The notes: a model not told the origin generated them from the letters alone. A stretch of 64,000 nucleotides of DNA from Nocardia brasiliensis NBRC 14402 (GCF_000308475.2 NZ_BAFT02000113.1:62001-126000); one strand, 5' to 3'. Shown: positions 51,716-60,479, numbered from the stretch's first letter. Program-made: numbers and translations.

Positions 51716-52738
51716 ATGAGCACATCGGCTGTTACGGACGAGAGCACGGTGGTCGCCGGGGTCGATCTCGGTGACACCGAACTCGCCGCGACCGTGCGCG
51801 CCGGCCTGGAAGAGGTCGAGAAACTCTTGGTCGCCGAACTGTCCGACGGCGAGGAGTTCCTGCAAGAGGCGGCCCTGCACCTGGCCAAGGCCGGCGGCAA
51901 GCGCTTCCGTCCGCTGTTCACCCTGCTGACCGGTCAGCTGGGCCCGCGTGCGAGCGACCCCGCGCTCGTCACCGCGGGCACCGTCGTGGAACTGGTGCAT
52001 CTGGCCACGCTGTACCACGACGACGTGATGGACGAGGCCACCATGCGCCGCGGCGCCCCGAGCGTGAACTCGCGCTGGGGCAACAACATCGCCATCCTGG
52101 CCGGCGACTACCTGTTCGCGCACGCCTCGCGACTGACCTCCACGCTGGGTCCCGACGCCGTGCGGATCATCGCCGAAACCTTCGCCGAGCTGGTCACCGG
52201 CCAGATGCGCGAGACCATGGGGGCCCGCGAGACCCAGGATCCGGTCGAGCACTACCTGCGCGTGGTGTGGGAGAAGACCGGTTCGCTCATCGCGGCCGCC
52301 GGCCGCTTCGGCGGCACCTTCTCGGGGGCTTCGCTGGATCATGTCGAGCGGCTCGCCCGGCTCGGCGACGCGGTCGGCACCGCCTTCCAGATCTCCGACG
52401 ACATCATCGACATCTCCTCGGCCACCGAGCAGTCCGGCAAGACCCCCGGCACCGACCTGCGCGAGGGCGTGCACACCCTGCCCGTGCTGTACGCGCTGCG
52501 CGACGAGGGCGCCGACGGCGACCGGCTGCGCAAGCTGCTCGCCCAGCCGCTCGGCACCGACGCGGAGGTCGAGGAGGCGCTCGAACTGCTCGGCCGCTCG
52601 CACGGCATGGTGCTGGCCAAGGAGAAGCTGCACGGCTACGCCGACCTCGCGCACGCCGAGCTCTCCGCGCTGCCGCAGGGCCCGGCCAACGACGCGCTCG
52701 AGCGGCTGGTCCGCTACACCATCGAACGCGTCGGCTGA
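51716..52738 (+). CDS. grcC1: Trans-polyprenyl diphosphate synthase (GrcC1/HepB-like)
   Basis: Makes the long prenyl chain for menaquinone. The 340-residue protein has the first aspartate motif DDVMDEA at 102-108 and the second in QISDDIID at 225-232, plus GKRFRP at 61-66. The ATG has GGGAGAAG close upstream, whereas a GTG 30 bases earlier has none. It is divergent from the MenJ-like gene, and both act on menaquinone. Product length is not told by sequence alone. Confidence 0.92.
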   Translation: MSTSAVTDESTVVAGVDLGDTELAATVRAGLEEVEKLLVAELSDGEEFLQEAALHLAKAGGKRFRPLFTLLTGQLGPRASDPALVTAGTVVELVHLATLYHDDVMDEATMRRGAPSVNSRWGNNIAILAGDYLFAHASRLTSTLGPDAVRIIAETFAELVTGQMRETMGARETQDPVEHYLRVVWEKTGSLIAAAGRFGGTFSGASLDHVERLARLGDAVGTAFQISDDIIDISSATEQSGKTPGTDLREGVHTLPVLYALRDEGADGDRLRKLLAQPLGTDAEVEEALELLGRSHGMVLAKEKLHGYADLAHAELSALPQGPANDALERLVRYTIERVG

Positions 52739-52976
52739 GCTACGTGTTGTGCGATTCGCCAAGGAACCTTTGCCGAGTCGCCGTCGTTGACCTCGTGTGA
52801 TGCAATCGGCCGGTTAGTCGGGATTCGCGGGAGCGAATGCCGCTCGACAACTGATTTCGTCAGCACAAGGGTAACTCGCCGGGAACGGGCGAACTCGACG
52901 TCGCGCCCTACCGGTGGGCGCCAACCTAAGTCTTGCGGCAGGCGAGTCCGGCCTGAATACGCGGAGAGGCGGGACA

Positions 52977-53846
52977 GTGTATGCGAACGGGCTGAAGACG
53001 TTCGGATTGATGGTCGGCCTTTCGGCGCTGATCGTGTTCGCCGGTGCGATGTTTCGCAGCCCGACGATCCTGATCATCGCCATCCTGCTGGCCGTCGGCA
53101 TGAACGCGTACGCGTACTTCAACAGCGACAAGCTCGCGTTGAAGGCCATGCACGCGCAGCCGGTGAGCGAGCTGGAGGCGCCGGTGATCTATCGCATCGT
53201 GCGCGAGCTGGCGACCACGGCCCGGCAGCCGATGCCGCGGCTCTACATCAGCCCCACCAACGCGCCCAACGCCTTCGCCACCGGCCGCAACCCGCGGCAC
53301 GCGGCGGTCTGCTGTACCAGCGGCATCCTGCAGATTCTCGACGAACGTGAGCTGCGGGCCGTGCTCGGGCACGAACTCTCGCACGTCTACAACCGCGACA
53401 TCCTCATCTCGTCGGTCGCGGGTGCGCTCGCCGCGGTCATCTCCGGCCTGGCCAACCTGGCCTTCTTCGCCTCGGCGTTCGGCGGCAACCGCAACGGCGA
53501 GGGCCCGAATATGCTCGGCGTGCTGCTCGTCTCGCTGCTCGGGCCGATCGCGGCGAGCCTGATCAAACTGGCCGTTTCCCGCTCGCGGGAGTACCAGGCG
53601 GACCAGTCCGGCGCCGAGCTCACCGGTGACCCGCTGGCGCTCGCGTCGGCGCTGCGCAAGCTGGAACGGGGCGTGCAGGCCGCTCCGTTGCCGCCGGAGC
53701 CGCAATTGACCGCCCAGTCGCACCTGATGATCGCCAACCCCTTCCGGGTCGGTGAGCGGGCCGCTCGGTGGTTCTCCACCCATCCGCCGATGGCCGAACG
53801 GATCGCCCGGCTGGAGGATATGGCGGGGGGCAGGCGCGACTACTGA
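52977..53846 (+). CDS. htpX: Membrane zinc metalloprotease HtpX
   Basis: HtpX degrades damaged membrane proteins. The 289-residue protein has two N-terminal helices (about 9-25 and 30-48), the zinc motif HELSH at 132-136, a glutamate ligand in SREYQADQSGAEL near 203, and two more helices between. The GTG with GAGAGG upstream begins the family sequence YANGLKTFGLMVG. It closely matches the recalled mycobacterial HtpX, which also follows grcC1. The 238-base gap upstream shows no clear promoter. Confidence 0.95.
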   Translation: MYANGLKTFGLMVGLSALIVFAGAMFRSPTILIIAILLAVGMNAYAYFNSDKLALKAMHAQPVSELEAPVIYRIVRELATTARQPMPRLYISPTNAPNAFATGRNPRHAAVCCTSGILQILDERELRAVLGHELSHVYNRDILISSVAGALAAVISGLANLAFFASAFGGNRNGEGPNMLGVLLVSLLGPIAASLIKLAVSRSREYQADQSGAELTGDPLALASALRKLERGVQAAPLPPEPQLTAQSHLMIANPFRVGERAARWFSTHPPMAERIARLEDMAGGRRDY

Positions 53847-53860
53847 GCGCGCCACGCCGC

Positions 53861-54334
53861 TCACTCGTGTTCGGCCGCCAGCTCGTCCTCGTAGGCGCGC
53901 AGGGTGTCCACGAAGAGCCTGCGCTGTTCGGCGTCCAACGGCGCCAGCACCTTTCGCCATGCCCGCGCGCTGCCGCCGAGCCAGTCGTTGACCGACTTCT
54001 CGTGCGCCGCGGCGATCGCGACGATCGTGCGCCGGCGATCTGCTTCGTCCGAGCGCCGTTCCAGCACACCCTGTTTGCTCAGATCGCTCACCATGAGGCT
54101 CACCGTGGTGGGTGCGACCTCGAGCCGCGCGGCCAGATCGTTGACCGTCATCGGGCCCTCGAAAACCAGGTTCGCCAGTAGCGACAGATGCCGGGGCGCC
54201 AGCGAAAACGATTGCAGCTCTTCGGGAACGCGCATCTTCTTCGCCCGTCCGACCACCCGTGGCATGAGCAGCAGCAGGCTCCGGACGCTCTCCTCCACCG
54301 CCATGCCCGCGCCGGCCCGCCGACCCGTTGACAT
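53861..54334 (-). CDS. MarR family transcriptional regulator
   Basis: A 157-residue MarR-type winged helix: LAPRHLSLLANLVFEGPMTV, then LAARLEVAPTTVSLMVSDLS and the wing RRSDEADRRRTIVAI. It is convergent with htpX, 14 bases away. A palindrome of AGCAAA arms lies 39 bases upstream of the start, so it probably represses itself. Ligand and other targets are unknown. Confidence 0.92.
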   Translation of the reverse strand: MSTGRRAGAGMAVEESVRSLLLLMPRVVGRAKKMRVPEELQSFSLAPRHLSLLANLVFEGPMTVNDLAARLEVAPTTVSLMVSDLSKQGVLERRSDEADRRRTIVAIAAAHEKSVNDWLGGSARAWRKVLAPLDAEQRRLFVDTLRAYEDELAAEHE

Positions 54335-54372
54335 CTCTGCCGCCTCTCAATGACCTCTGCTTATCAAGTTAC

Positions 54373-54389
54373 TTTGCTACCAAAGCAAA
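54373..54389. promoter_or_regulatory. MarR-type palindrome
   Basis: TTTGCT and AGCAAA flank 5 bases (17 in all), the usual size of a MarR site. On the minus strand it overlaps a TTGCTT -35-like hexamer 17 bases from GATAAG, so binding would block the marR promoter. Confidence 0.55.
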
Positions 54390-54408
54390 ATTGCGCTCTC
54401 CGACCAGG

Positions 54409-54755
54409 CTAACGCCCGCGCGCGCTGTGCCGGGTGGCGATTCGGGAGGGCCTGGCCCTCGCGGATCCGATGCCTGCTGTGTGCGCACTGGGCCGTGACC
54501 CTCGGCGATCATCTGCGGGCCGTGCACGCGGGGCTGCGTCGCGATCCAAGGTCGGCTCGTGAACGAATTCGACCGTATCGCAAAGGATTTGGAATCCGCT
54601 CCGCGTTACGCAGGGGAGATGCTCGTGGTGACGTTGAACGCGACGGATCCGGCCACGCTGCGGGGCTGACACGCCCGCGGCGCGCCGGGAATCTTCGTGC
54701 CGGGGTCGCGGAAACGAAATACCCCCGCCGATCCAGGATCGACGGGGGCATTCGG
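54409..54755. other. Stretch without a convincing gene between marR and tRNA-Tyr
   Basis: Only weak frames are seen. One, 54559-54669 (+), would encode 36 residues starting at GTG (NEFDRIAKDLESAPRYAGEM). Another frame upstream contains TLGDHLRAVHAGLRRD. They could be remnants of one decayed gene, perhaps with a hemerythrin-like start, but that is a guess. The right end carries the tRNA-Tyr terminator. Confidence 0.35.
54722..54749 (-). terminator. Intrinsic terminator of tRNA-Tyr
   Basis: CCCCCGCCGATCC and GGATCGACGGGGG pair over 13 bases with one mismatch. On the minus strand the stem is followed by the T-rich TATTTCGTTT. It lies six bases after the tRNA. Confidence 0.8.
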
Positions 54756-54838
54756 TGGCAGATGTAGGATTCGAACCTACGTAGGCTTTCGCCGACGGAT
54801 TTACAGTCCGCTCCCATTGGCCGCTCGGGCAATCTGCC
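54756..54838 (-). tRNA. tRNA-Tyr (GTA)
   Basis: The minus strand reads an 83-base class II tRNA. Its acceptor GGCAGAT pairs with ATCTGCC, the D region has GCCCGAGCGGCCAATGGGAG, the anticodon loop has CTGTAAA with GTA, and there is a long variable arm. The T arm has GTAGGTTCGAATCCTAC. CCA is not fully encoded. It stands alone, with its own terminator. Confidence 0.95.
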
Positions 54839-55008
54839 GTCGCGCTTTCGGCGCGCTGAGCAGAATACATCGAACCTCCACCCCTAATGCAAACCGCCTG
54901 GCTATCGGCCATGTGGGACGGGTGGGGTCGCGTCGTCGGGTAGAACTGACGTGACCGGTTCACCCGGTGAACGTGCCTCCATGGGAACCGTCAGGACAGG
55001 AGCGAAGT

Positions 55009-55500
55009 GTGGCCGATTCGTCTTTCGATGTTGTCAGCAAGGTCGACCGTCAGGAGGTCGACAATGCTCTGCATCAAGCGGAGAAGGAGCTGACCACCCG
55101 CTACGACTTCCGTGGCACCGGCGCCGGCATCGAATGGTCCGGTGAGGACAAGATCGTGCTGACCGCCGAGGCCGAGGAGCGGGTCAAGGCGGCGTTGGAC
55201 GTGTTCAAGGAGAAGCTGATCCGCCGCGATATCTCGCTCAAGGCCTTCGACGCGGGCGAGCCCGTCGCCTCGGGCAAGACGTACAAGATCACCGGCTCGC
55301 TGGTGCAGGGCATCGACACCGAGCATGCGAAGAAGATCACCAAAAAGATCCGCGACGAGGGGCCCAAGGGGGTCAAGGCGCAGATCCAGGGGGAGGAACT
55401 GCGGGTGTCGAGCAAGAAGCGCGACGATCTGCAGGCCGTGATCGCTCTGCTCAAGGGCGAGGATTTCGGCATCGCCCTGCAGTTCGTCAACTACCGGTAA
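55009..55500 (+). CDS. YajQ family nucleotide-binding protein
   Basis: A 163-residue protein with two ferredoxin-like domains: DSSFDVVSKVDRQEVDNALH at the start, LTTRYDFRGTGAGIEW, and the end VIALLKGEDFGIALQFVNYR. In some bacteria YajQ binds cyclic di-GMP; the role in actinobacteria is not settled. The GTG has CAGGAG upstream. It precedes the tRNA-Thr/tRNA-Met pair, as in mycobacteria. Confidence 0.93.
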   Translation: MADSSFDVVSKVDRQEVDNALHQAEKELTTRYDFRGTGAGIEWSGEDKIVLTAEAEERVKAALDVFKEKLIRRDISLKAFDAGEPVASGKTYKITGSLVQGIDTEHAKKITKKIRDEGPKGVKAQIQGEELRVSSKKRDDLQAVIALLKGEDFGIALQFVNYR

Positions 55501-55507
55501 GTCGTCC

Positions 55508-55530
55508 GCGGCCGCTCGCCGGGCGGCCGC
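55508..55530 (+). terminator. Hairpin after yajQ
   Basis: GCGGCCGC is repeated, and being self-complementary the two copies pair around a 7-base loop. It begins 8 bases after the stop. No T run follows. Confidence 0.45.
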
Positions 55531-55552
55531 AAACCGGCTCTGACCACACGGT

Positions 55553-55582
55553 TTGGAGTCCGGACCCGAAGGTGTGTAATCT
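55553..55582 (+). promoter_or_regulatory. Promoter of the tRNA-Thr gene
   Basis: TTGGAG and TAATCT are separated by 18 bases and lie 59 bases before the tRNA. This is close to the sigma-70 pattern and the best candidate in this gap. Whether tRNA-Met and rpmG share it is not told. Confidence 0.5.
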
Positions 55583-55641
55583 CGTTCAAGACTTCGCCGC
55601 GCCGGGGTCGAGTGTTTGGAGCTCGGCGCGAAAGTAGTCAT

Positions 55642-55714
55642 GCCCCCTTAGCTCAGTCGGCAGAGCGTTTCCATGGTAAGGAAAAGGTCAACGGTTCGAT
55701 TCCGTTAGGGGGCT
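55642..55714 (+). tRNA. tRNA-Thr (GGT)
   Basis: A 73-base cloverleaf: acceptor GCCCCCT pairs with AGGGGGC, the D arm has GCTCAGTCGGCAGAGC, the anticodon loop ATGGTAA holds GGT, and the T arm is ACGGTTCGATTCCGT. CCA is not encoded. Confidence 0.95.
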
Positions 55715-55785
55715 CGCCGGATTGCCGGTGGTGACCGACTCGGCATCTCCAAGGTTGGGCGCGGCACCAGGCAATGCGACCCCGT

Positions 55786-55861
55786 GGCGGTGTAGCTCAG
55801 TCGGTAGAGCAAACGACTCATAATCGTTGTGTCGCCGGTTCAAGTCCGGCCATCGCTACCA
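55786..55861 (+). tRNA. tRNA-Met (CAT)
   Basis: A 76-base cloverleaf with acceptor GGCGGTG against CATCGCT (two wobble pairs), D arm GCTCAGTCGGTAGAGC, anticodon loop CTCATAA and T arm GCCGGTTCAAGTCCGGC. The 3' CCA is encoded. The closed G-T first pair and normal D arm suit an elongator rather than initiator tRNA. Confidence 0.93.
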
Positions 55862-55904
55862 AAGACCGATCAGACCATCTGGTTGACCCGAAAGAAGGAA
55901 TATC

Positions 55905-56075
55905 GTGGCCGCGAAGTCCACCGATGTCCGGCCAAAGATCACCTTGGCCTGCGAGCAGTGCAAGCACCGCAACTACATCACCAAGAAGAACCGGCGCAAC
56001 GACCCGGATCGGCTGGAACTGAAGAAGTTCTGCCCGAACTGCGGCACGCACCGGGGACACAAAGAATCCCGCTAG
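55905..56075 (+). CDS. rpmG: Ribosomal protein L33, zinc-binding (C+) form
   Basis: The 56-residue protein of the large subunit reads VAAKSTDVRPKITLACEQC at the start and ends GTHRGHKESR. Two CxxC pairs (CEQC at 16-19, CPNC at 43-46) bind zinc, so this is the C+ form that is replaced by a zinc-free copy when zinc is scarce. The GTG has AAGAAGGA upstream. It follows tRNA-Thr and tRNA-Met and precedes hadAB, as in mycobacteria. Confidence 0.95.
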   Translation: MAAKSTDVRPKITLACEQCKHRNYITKKNRRNDPDRLELKKFCPNCGTHRGHKESR

Positions 56076-56155
56076 TCCGCCACGCGTGAAGCTGCCGCGT
56101 GGATCGGCGCCGGGAGCGTGAGCCGCTCTCGGTAATCTCGGAACGTGCCAATGCG

Positions 56156-56180
56156 AGGGCCGGACACTATGTCCGGCCCT
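56156..56180 (+). terminator. Perfect hairpin between rpmG and hadAB
   Basis: AGGGCCGGACA and its complement pair over 11 bases around a CTA loop. No T run follows. It is 80 bases after rpmG. A 36-residue frame at 56208-56318 beginning VSERDQ fills part of the remaining gap but is not convincing as a gene. Confidence 0.55.
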
Positions 56181-56331
56181 GACGCATTTCACGGTCCGGA
56201 GCGGTAAGTGAGTGAGCGCGACCAGAGTTACAGCCGCCAACGCGGTAACGACGGAGCCGAGCGCTTCTACGGCGTAGTCGTTCCCGCTCCGCCGACTCCG
56301 GGTGACGGGGTCAGATAGGTACAGTCCACCC

Positions 56332-57402
56332 GTGACAATCAACACCGGTACAGACGAAGCGGTTCAGGCGGACGAGACATCGGACCCCGCCGCGCACGCG
56401 GCGGCCATGGTCGGTCACCACTATCGCGTCGACGACTACTACGAGGTCGGCCGCGAGAAGGTGCGTGAATACGCCCGCGCCGTGCAGGACTACCACCCGG
56501 TGCACTGGGACGAGGACCTCGCGCAGGAGTACGGCTACGACGGCCTGCTCGCGCCGCTCACCTTCATCTCCCTGGTCGGCATTCTGGCCCAGCGCAAGCT
56601 GTTCGAGCAGATCGTCACGGGCTACGACCTGAGCCAGATCATGCAGACCGATCAGATCCTGGAGTTCCACCGCCCGATCCGGGTCGGCGATCAGCTGGTC
56701 TGCGACGTGCACCTGCATTCGTTCCGGCAGGCCTTCGGCGGCGACATCATCGTCACCAAGAACATCGTCACCGCGCAGAACGACGAGCTGGTGCTCACCA
56801 CCTACACCACGCTGATCGGGCGCAGCGGCGGCGATATCGACCCCAATCTCAACGACGCGGTGCGCAACGTGCTGATGCACGGCATCGGCGAGGACGCGCC
56901 GCAGCACCGGCCGCGCGCGATCCAGGCCGCCGCGACGCCGACGCCGATCGCCTCGGTGCCCGAGATCACCCCGAGCAAGCGCGCGCTGAGCTTCGACAGC
57001 GTCGCGATCGGCGACGAGCTGCCCGCCCGCACCGTCCGGCTCACCCGTGGCGATCTGGTGAACTACGCCGGCGTTTCCGGCGACGCCAACCCGATCCACT
57101 GGAGCGACGACGTCATCAAGCTCGTCGGCCTGGACAACGTGGTCGCGCACGGCATGCTCACCATGGGTCTGGGCGGCGGCTTCATCACCTCGTGGCTCGG
57201 CGATCCCGGCGCGGTCAAGGAGTACAACGTCCGCTTCACCAGCCCGGTGTATGTGGGGACCGATGAGGCCGCCGAGATCGAATTCACCGGTAAGGTGAAG
57301 TCCGTGGATCCGGAGACGCGGACCGCGGTCGTCGCCATCGTGGCGAAGTCGGCGGGGCGCAAGATCTTCGGGCGCGCGACGGCCACCGTGCAGCTGTCGT
57401 GA
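56332..57402 (+). CDS. Fused (3R)-hydroxyacyl-ACP dehydratase HadA-HadB
   Basis: A 356-residue protein with two hotdog halves joined by a linker near residues 185-215. The N-terminal half (YYEVGREKVREYARAVQDYH) is HadA-like. The C-terminal half has the hydratase motif NYAGVSGDANPIHWSDD and VVAHGMLTMGL and is the catalytic HadB part. They dehydrate beta-hydroxyacyl-ACP in FAS-II for mycolic acids. Mycobacteria encode hadA, hadB and hadC separately; here no hadC follows. The GTG begins the family start. Confidence 0.92.
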   Translation: MTINTGTDEAVQADETSDPAAHAAAMVGHHYRVDDYYEVGREKVREYARAVQDYHPVHWDEDLAQEYGYDGLLAPLTFISLVGILAQRKLFEQIVTGYDLSQIMQTDQILEFHRPIRVGDQLVCDVHLHSFRQAFGGDIIVTKNIVTAQNDELVLTTYTTLIGRSGGDIDPNLNDAVRNVLMHGIGEDAPQHRPRAIQAAATPTPIASVPEITPSKRALSFDSVAIGDELPARTVRLTRGDLVNYAGVSGDANPIHWSDDVIKLVGLDNVVAHGMLTMGLGGGFITSWLGDPGAVKEYNVRFTSPVYVGTDEAAEIEFTGKVKSVDPETRTAVVAIVAKSAGRKIFGRATATVQLS

Positions 57403-57671
57403 GCCGGCGGGGTCGCCGAACAGTGAACTGGGGAACCGGTTCTGACCTGGTCGACTGACCCTGATTAGCTAACGACGCGGCCGGTAACGTACACTGAGGT
57501 TTCTGGGGTCACCAGCCGCTGCGCGCTGCTCTGTAGGGCTGGTTCCAGGCGAGTCCGCGAGGATTCGCCGACGGGGCCGGCAACTGCCAAGGCAGCGCGC
57601 GTGTCATGTGGTGACAACGGAGTACAACTGAATATCGAACAGTGGTTGGACAGCCAACACGGTCCAACCGA

Positions 57672-57744
<73 letters not shown>

Positions 57745-57810
57745 CCTTCCGTAGCGACAGCTTGCATGGTCGCTCGAAAGAACCAGCATGCCAGCGACGA
57801 AAGGATCGAC

Positions 57811-58200
57811 GTGGTCGACGAGCGGGATACTCGCCACGGCTCGCATGCCGACGATGGCGATGACACCGCCGCGGTGGCTCGGCCCAGCGGCAAGCGATCC
57901 GCCCGGCGGACCCGCGGTACCTCGTCGGACACGGGCTCGATCGCCACGCTCGATCGTCCTTCGTCGCGTAAGGCAGCCAAGACCGATCGGGCCGAACGCG
58001 GCAAGACGGGTAATCCGTTCAAGCGTTTGATCAAGTTCCTGCGCGAGGTCATCGCGGAACTGCGCAAGGTGATCTGGCCCAACCGGAAACAGATGGTCAC
58101 CTATACGAGCGTTGTTCTGGTGTTCGTGATTTTCATGGTCGCGTTCATCAGTGGGTTGGATCTGGCGTTCATCAAGGGTGTCAACTGGCTGTTCGGCTAG
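57811..58200 (+). CDS. secE: Preprotein translocase subunit SecE
   Basis: The 129-residue protein has a charged, disordered first 65 residues and the conserved SecE core after that (FLREVIAELRKVIWPNRKQM), with one membrane helix near residues 100-122. GTG 57,811 is preferred because GAAAGGA stands six bases before it; an ATG 45 bases upstream is possible. It helps SecY form the export channel. It is followed by nusG in the standard order. Confidence 0.92.
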   Translation: MVDERDTRHGSHADDGDDTAAVARPSGKRSARRTRGTSSDTGSIATLDRPSSRKAAKTDRAERGKTGNPFKRLIKFLREVIAELRKVIWPNRKQMVTYTSVVLVFVIFMVAFISGLDLAFIKGVNWLFG

Positions 58201-58291
58201 TAGCTCTACGCCGACGCCGCCAGCCGATCCCGGGGCGGAGACGGGCGGAGTAGTTCCGCCGCGCGCCCGGCCCGGCACGCAGAGGATGTAC

Positions 58292-59098
58292 GTGACGACA
58301 CAGGAAGCGAGTGCCCCAGTGAGCACCCCGGAGAACGACACACACGACGAGTTCCCGGTCGACGACGCGGTGGCGGAGTCCACCGAGGCCGACGCGACCG
58401 TCGAAGACTCCGAGGACGTGGACTCCGAGGTCGCCGAGCCGGCCGCACCCGAAGCTCCTGTCGACGCCGAACCGGCCGATCCGGTCGCCGAGATGAAGGC
58501 CGCGCTGCGCCGCGCCCCCGGTGACTGGTACGTCATCCACTCCTACGCCGGCTACGAGAACAAGGTGAAGGCCAACCTCGAGACCCGCGTGCAGAACCTC
58601 GACCTCGAGGACTACATCTTCCAGGTCGAGGTGCCGACCGAAGAGGTCACCGAGATCAAGAACGGCCAGCGCAAGAACGTCAACCGCAAGGTGCTGCCCG
58701 GCTACATCCTGGTCCGGATGGAACTCAACGACGAGTCGTGGGGCGCGGTGCGCAACACCCCCGGTGTTACCGGATTCGTCGGCGCCACCTCACGCCCGTC
58801 CCCGCTGACCCTCGACGACGTGGTGAAGTTCCTGGTCCCGGCCGCGCAGCAGAAGAAGGCGCCGGCCGCCGCGGCCGCGAGCACCACCGAGTCCGCCGCC
58901 GAGTCGGTCACCAAGCCCGCCATCGAGGTCGATTTCGAGGTCGGCGAGTCGGTGACCGTGATGGACGGCCCGTTCGCGACGCTGCCCGCCAGCATCTCCG
59001 AGGTCAACGCCGAGCAGCAGAAGCTCAAGGTGCTCGTCTCGATCTTCGGTCGCGAGACCCCGGTCGAGCTCGGCTTCACCCAGGTTGCGAAGATTTAG
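58292..59098 (+). CDS. nusG: Transcription elongation factor NusG
   Basis: NusG binds RNA polymerase and couples it to Rho or the ribosome. The 268-residue protein has an acidic, disordered first 70 residues, the NGN domain (DWYVIHSYAGYENKVKANLE, GYILVRMELNDESW), and a C-terminal KOW domain (FEVGESVTVMDGPFATLPAS). The GTG with AGAGG six bases upstream is chosen over an ATG two codons before. The long acidic front is common in actinobacteria. Confidence 0.95.
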   Translation: MTTQEASAPVSTPENDTHDEFPVDDAVAESTEADATVEDSEDVDSEVAEPAAPEAPVDAEPADPVAEMKAALRRAPGDWYVIHSYAGYENKVKANLETRVQNLDLEDYIFQVEVPTEEVTEIKNGQRKNVNRKVLPGYILVRMELNDESWGAVRNTPGVTGFVGATSRPSPLTLDDVVKFLVPAAQQKKAPAAAAASTTESAAESVTKPAIEVDFEVGESVTVMDGPFATLPASISEVNAEQQKLKVLVSIFGRETPVELGFTQVAKI

Positions 59099-59110
59099 AC
59101 CTGTTACGTT

Positions 59111-59138
59111 CGCGGCCGGATGACTCTGCCCGGCCGCG
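59111..59138 (+). terminator. Hairpin between nusG and rplK
   Basis: CGCGGCCGG and its complement pair around a 10-base loop, 12 bases after nusG. It could attenuate read-through into rplK or terminate part of the transcripts. No T run follows. Confidence 0.4.
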
Positions 59139-59194
59139 GATCGCAACGCCAGCACTTGCAAAGAGCAAGGAAAACAGACACCTAGGAAAGAAAG

Positions 59195-59629
59195 ATGCCC
59201 CCCAAGAAGAAGAAGCTCGCCGGGATCATCAAGCTTCAGATCCAGGCCGGCCAGGCGAACCCCGCCCCTCCGGTGGGTCCGGCGCTCGGTCAGCACGGCG
59301 TCAACATCATGGAGTTCTGCAAGGCGTACAACGCCGCGACCGAGTCGCAGCGTGGCAACGTCATTCCGGTCGAGATCTCGGTGTACGAGGACCGGTCGTT
59401 CGACTTCAAGCTGAAGACCCCGCCTGCCGCCAAGCTGCTGCTCAAGGCCGCCGGTGTGCAGAAGGGCTCGGCTGAGCCGCACCGCAACAAGGTCGCGAAG
59501 GTCACCATGGACCAGGTCCGGGAGATCGCCAAGACCAAGCAGGAAGATCTGAACGCCAACGACATCGATCAGGCGGCGAAGATCATCGCGGGTACCGCTC
59601 GCTCGATGGGTATCACCGTCGAAGGCTGA
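59195..59629 (+). CDS. rplK: Ribosomal protein L11
   Basis: A 144-residue protein of the factor-binding stalk base. It reads [40 protein letters not shown] and the C-terminal rRNA-binding part ending in [10 protein letters not shown]. The ATG has AGGAAAGAAAG upstream. It forms an operon with rplA and is the target of thiopeptide antibiotics. Length and sequence are normal. Confidence 0.97.
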
Positions 59630-59711
59630 GCGTCAGCGCAAACGCTCACGGTGGGAGGGCCGGCCAGGCCCGATAACCACGGCTGAACCAGACAATTAAG
59701 GACAGAGAATC

Positions 59712-60425
59712 ATGGCAAAACGAAGCAAGGCGTATCTCGCCGCGGCCGAGAAGGTCGATCGCGACAAGCTGTACTCCCCGCTGGCCGCCGCGCGGCTGGC
59801 CAAGGAGACCGCCACCACCAAGACCGACGCGACCGTCGAGGTCGCCGTGCGTCTCGGTGTGGATCCCCGCAAGGCCGACCAGATGGTCCGCGGCACCGTC
59901 AACCTGCCGCACGGCACCGGTAAGACCGCCCGCGTCATCGTGTTCGCCGCCGGTGAGAAGGCCGCCGAGGCCGAGGCCGCCGGTGCCGACGCCGTGGGCG
60001 CCGAGGACCTGATCGAGCGGATCCAGGGCGGCTGGCTGGACTTCGACGCCGCGATCGCCACCCCGGACCAGATGGCCAAGGTCGGCCGGATCGCGCGCGT
60101 CCTGGGCCCGCGCGGCCTGATGCCGAACCCGAAGACGGGCACGGTCACCACCGATGTGACCAAGGCCGTCAACGACATCAAGGGCGGCAAGATCAACTTC
60201 CGCGTCGACAAGCAGGCCAACCTGCACTTCGTGATCGGCAAGGCGTCCTTCGACGACGCCAAGCTGGTGGAGAACTACGGCGCCGCGCTGGACGAGATCC
60301 TGCGTGTCAAGCCGTCGACCGCCAAGGGCCGCTACCTGAAGAAGGTGACGGTTTCGACGAACACCGGACCGGGCATCCCGGTGGACCCGAACCGCACCCG
60401 CAACCTCCTCGACGAGGACGCGTAG
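59712..60425 (+). CDS. rplA: Ribosomal protein L1
   Basis: A 237-residue protein with two domains: KRSKAYLAAAEKVDRDKLYS at the front and the inserted domain with LGPRGLMPNPKTGTVT. In many bacteria L1 represses the rplK-rplA message; a mimic of the rRNA site was not looked for in detail. A perfect palindrome follows within 25 bases and probably terminates the operon. Confidence 0.97.
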   Translation: MAKRSKAYLAAAEKVDRDKLYSPLAAARLAKETATTKTDATVEVAVRLGVDPRKADQMVRGTVNLPHGTGKTARVIVFAAGEKAAEAEAAGADAVGAEDLIERIQGGWLDFDAAIATPDQMAKVGRIARVLGPRGLMPNPKTGTVTTDVTKAVNDIKGGKINFRVDKQANLHFVIGKASFDDAKLVENYGAALDEILRVKPSTAKGRYLKKVTVSTNTGPGIPVDPNRTRNLLDEDA

Positions 60426-60446
60426 GTAGCACCCGAGTCAGACCGC

Positions 60447-60479
60447 AACGGCGGGAACGCGAATCGCGTTCCCGCCGTT
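60447..60479 (+). terminator. Perfect 33-base palindrome after rplA
   Basis: AACGGCGGGAACGCGA and its complement form 16-base perfect arms around a single base. It lies 21 bases after rplA and before the reductase. It is a strong stem without a T run, probably a terminator. Confidence 0.7.

Noticed and set aside
52739..52976. Possible extracytoplasmic sigma-factor promoter before htpX (GGGAAC)
   Set aside because: No GTT-type -10 element is found at the needed spacing.
56208..56318. 36-residue frame beginning VSERDQ before hadAB
   Set aside because: It resembles the SERSER frames only in its first residues, does not overlap the next start, and codon use is unconvincing.
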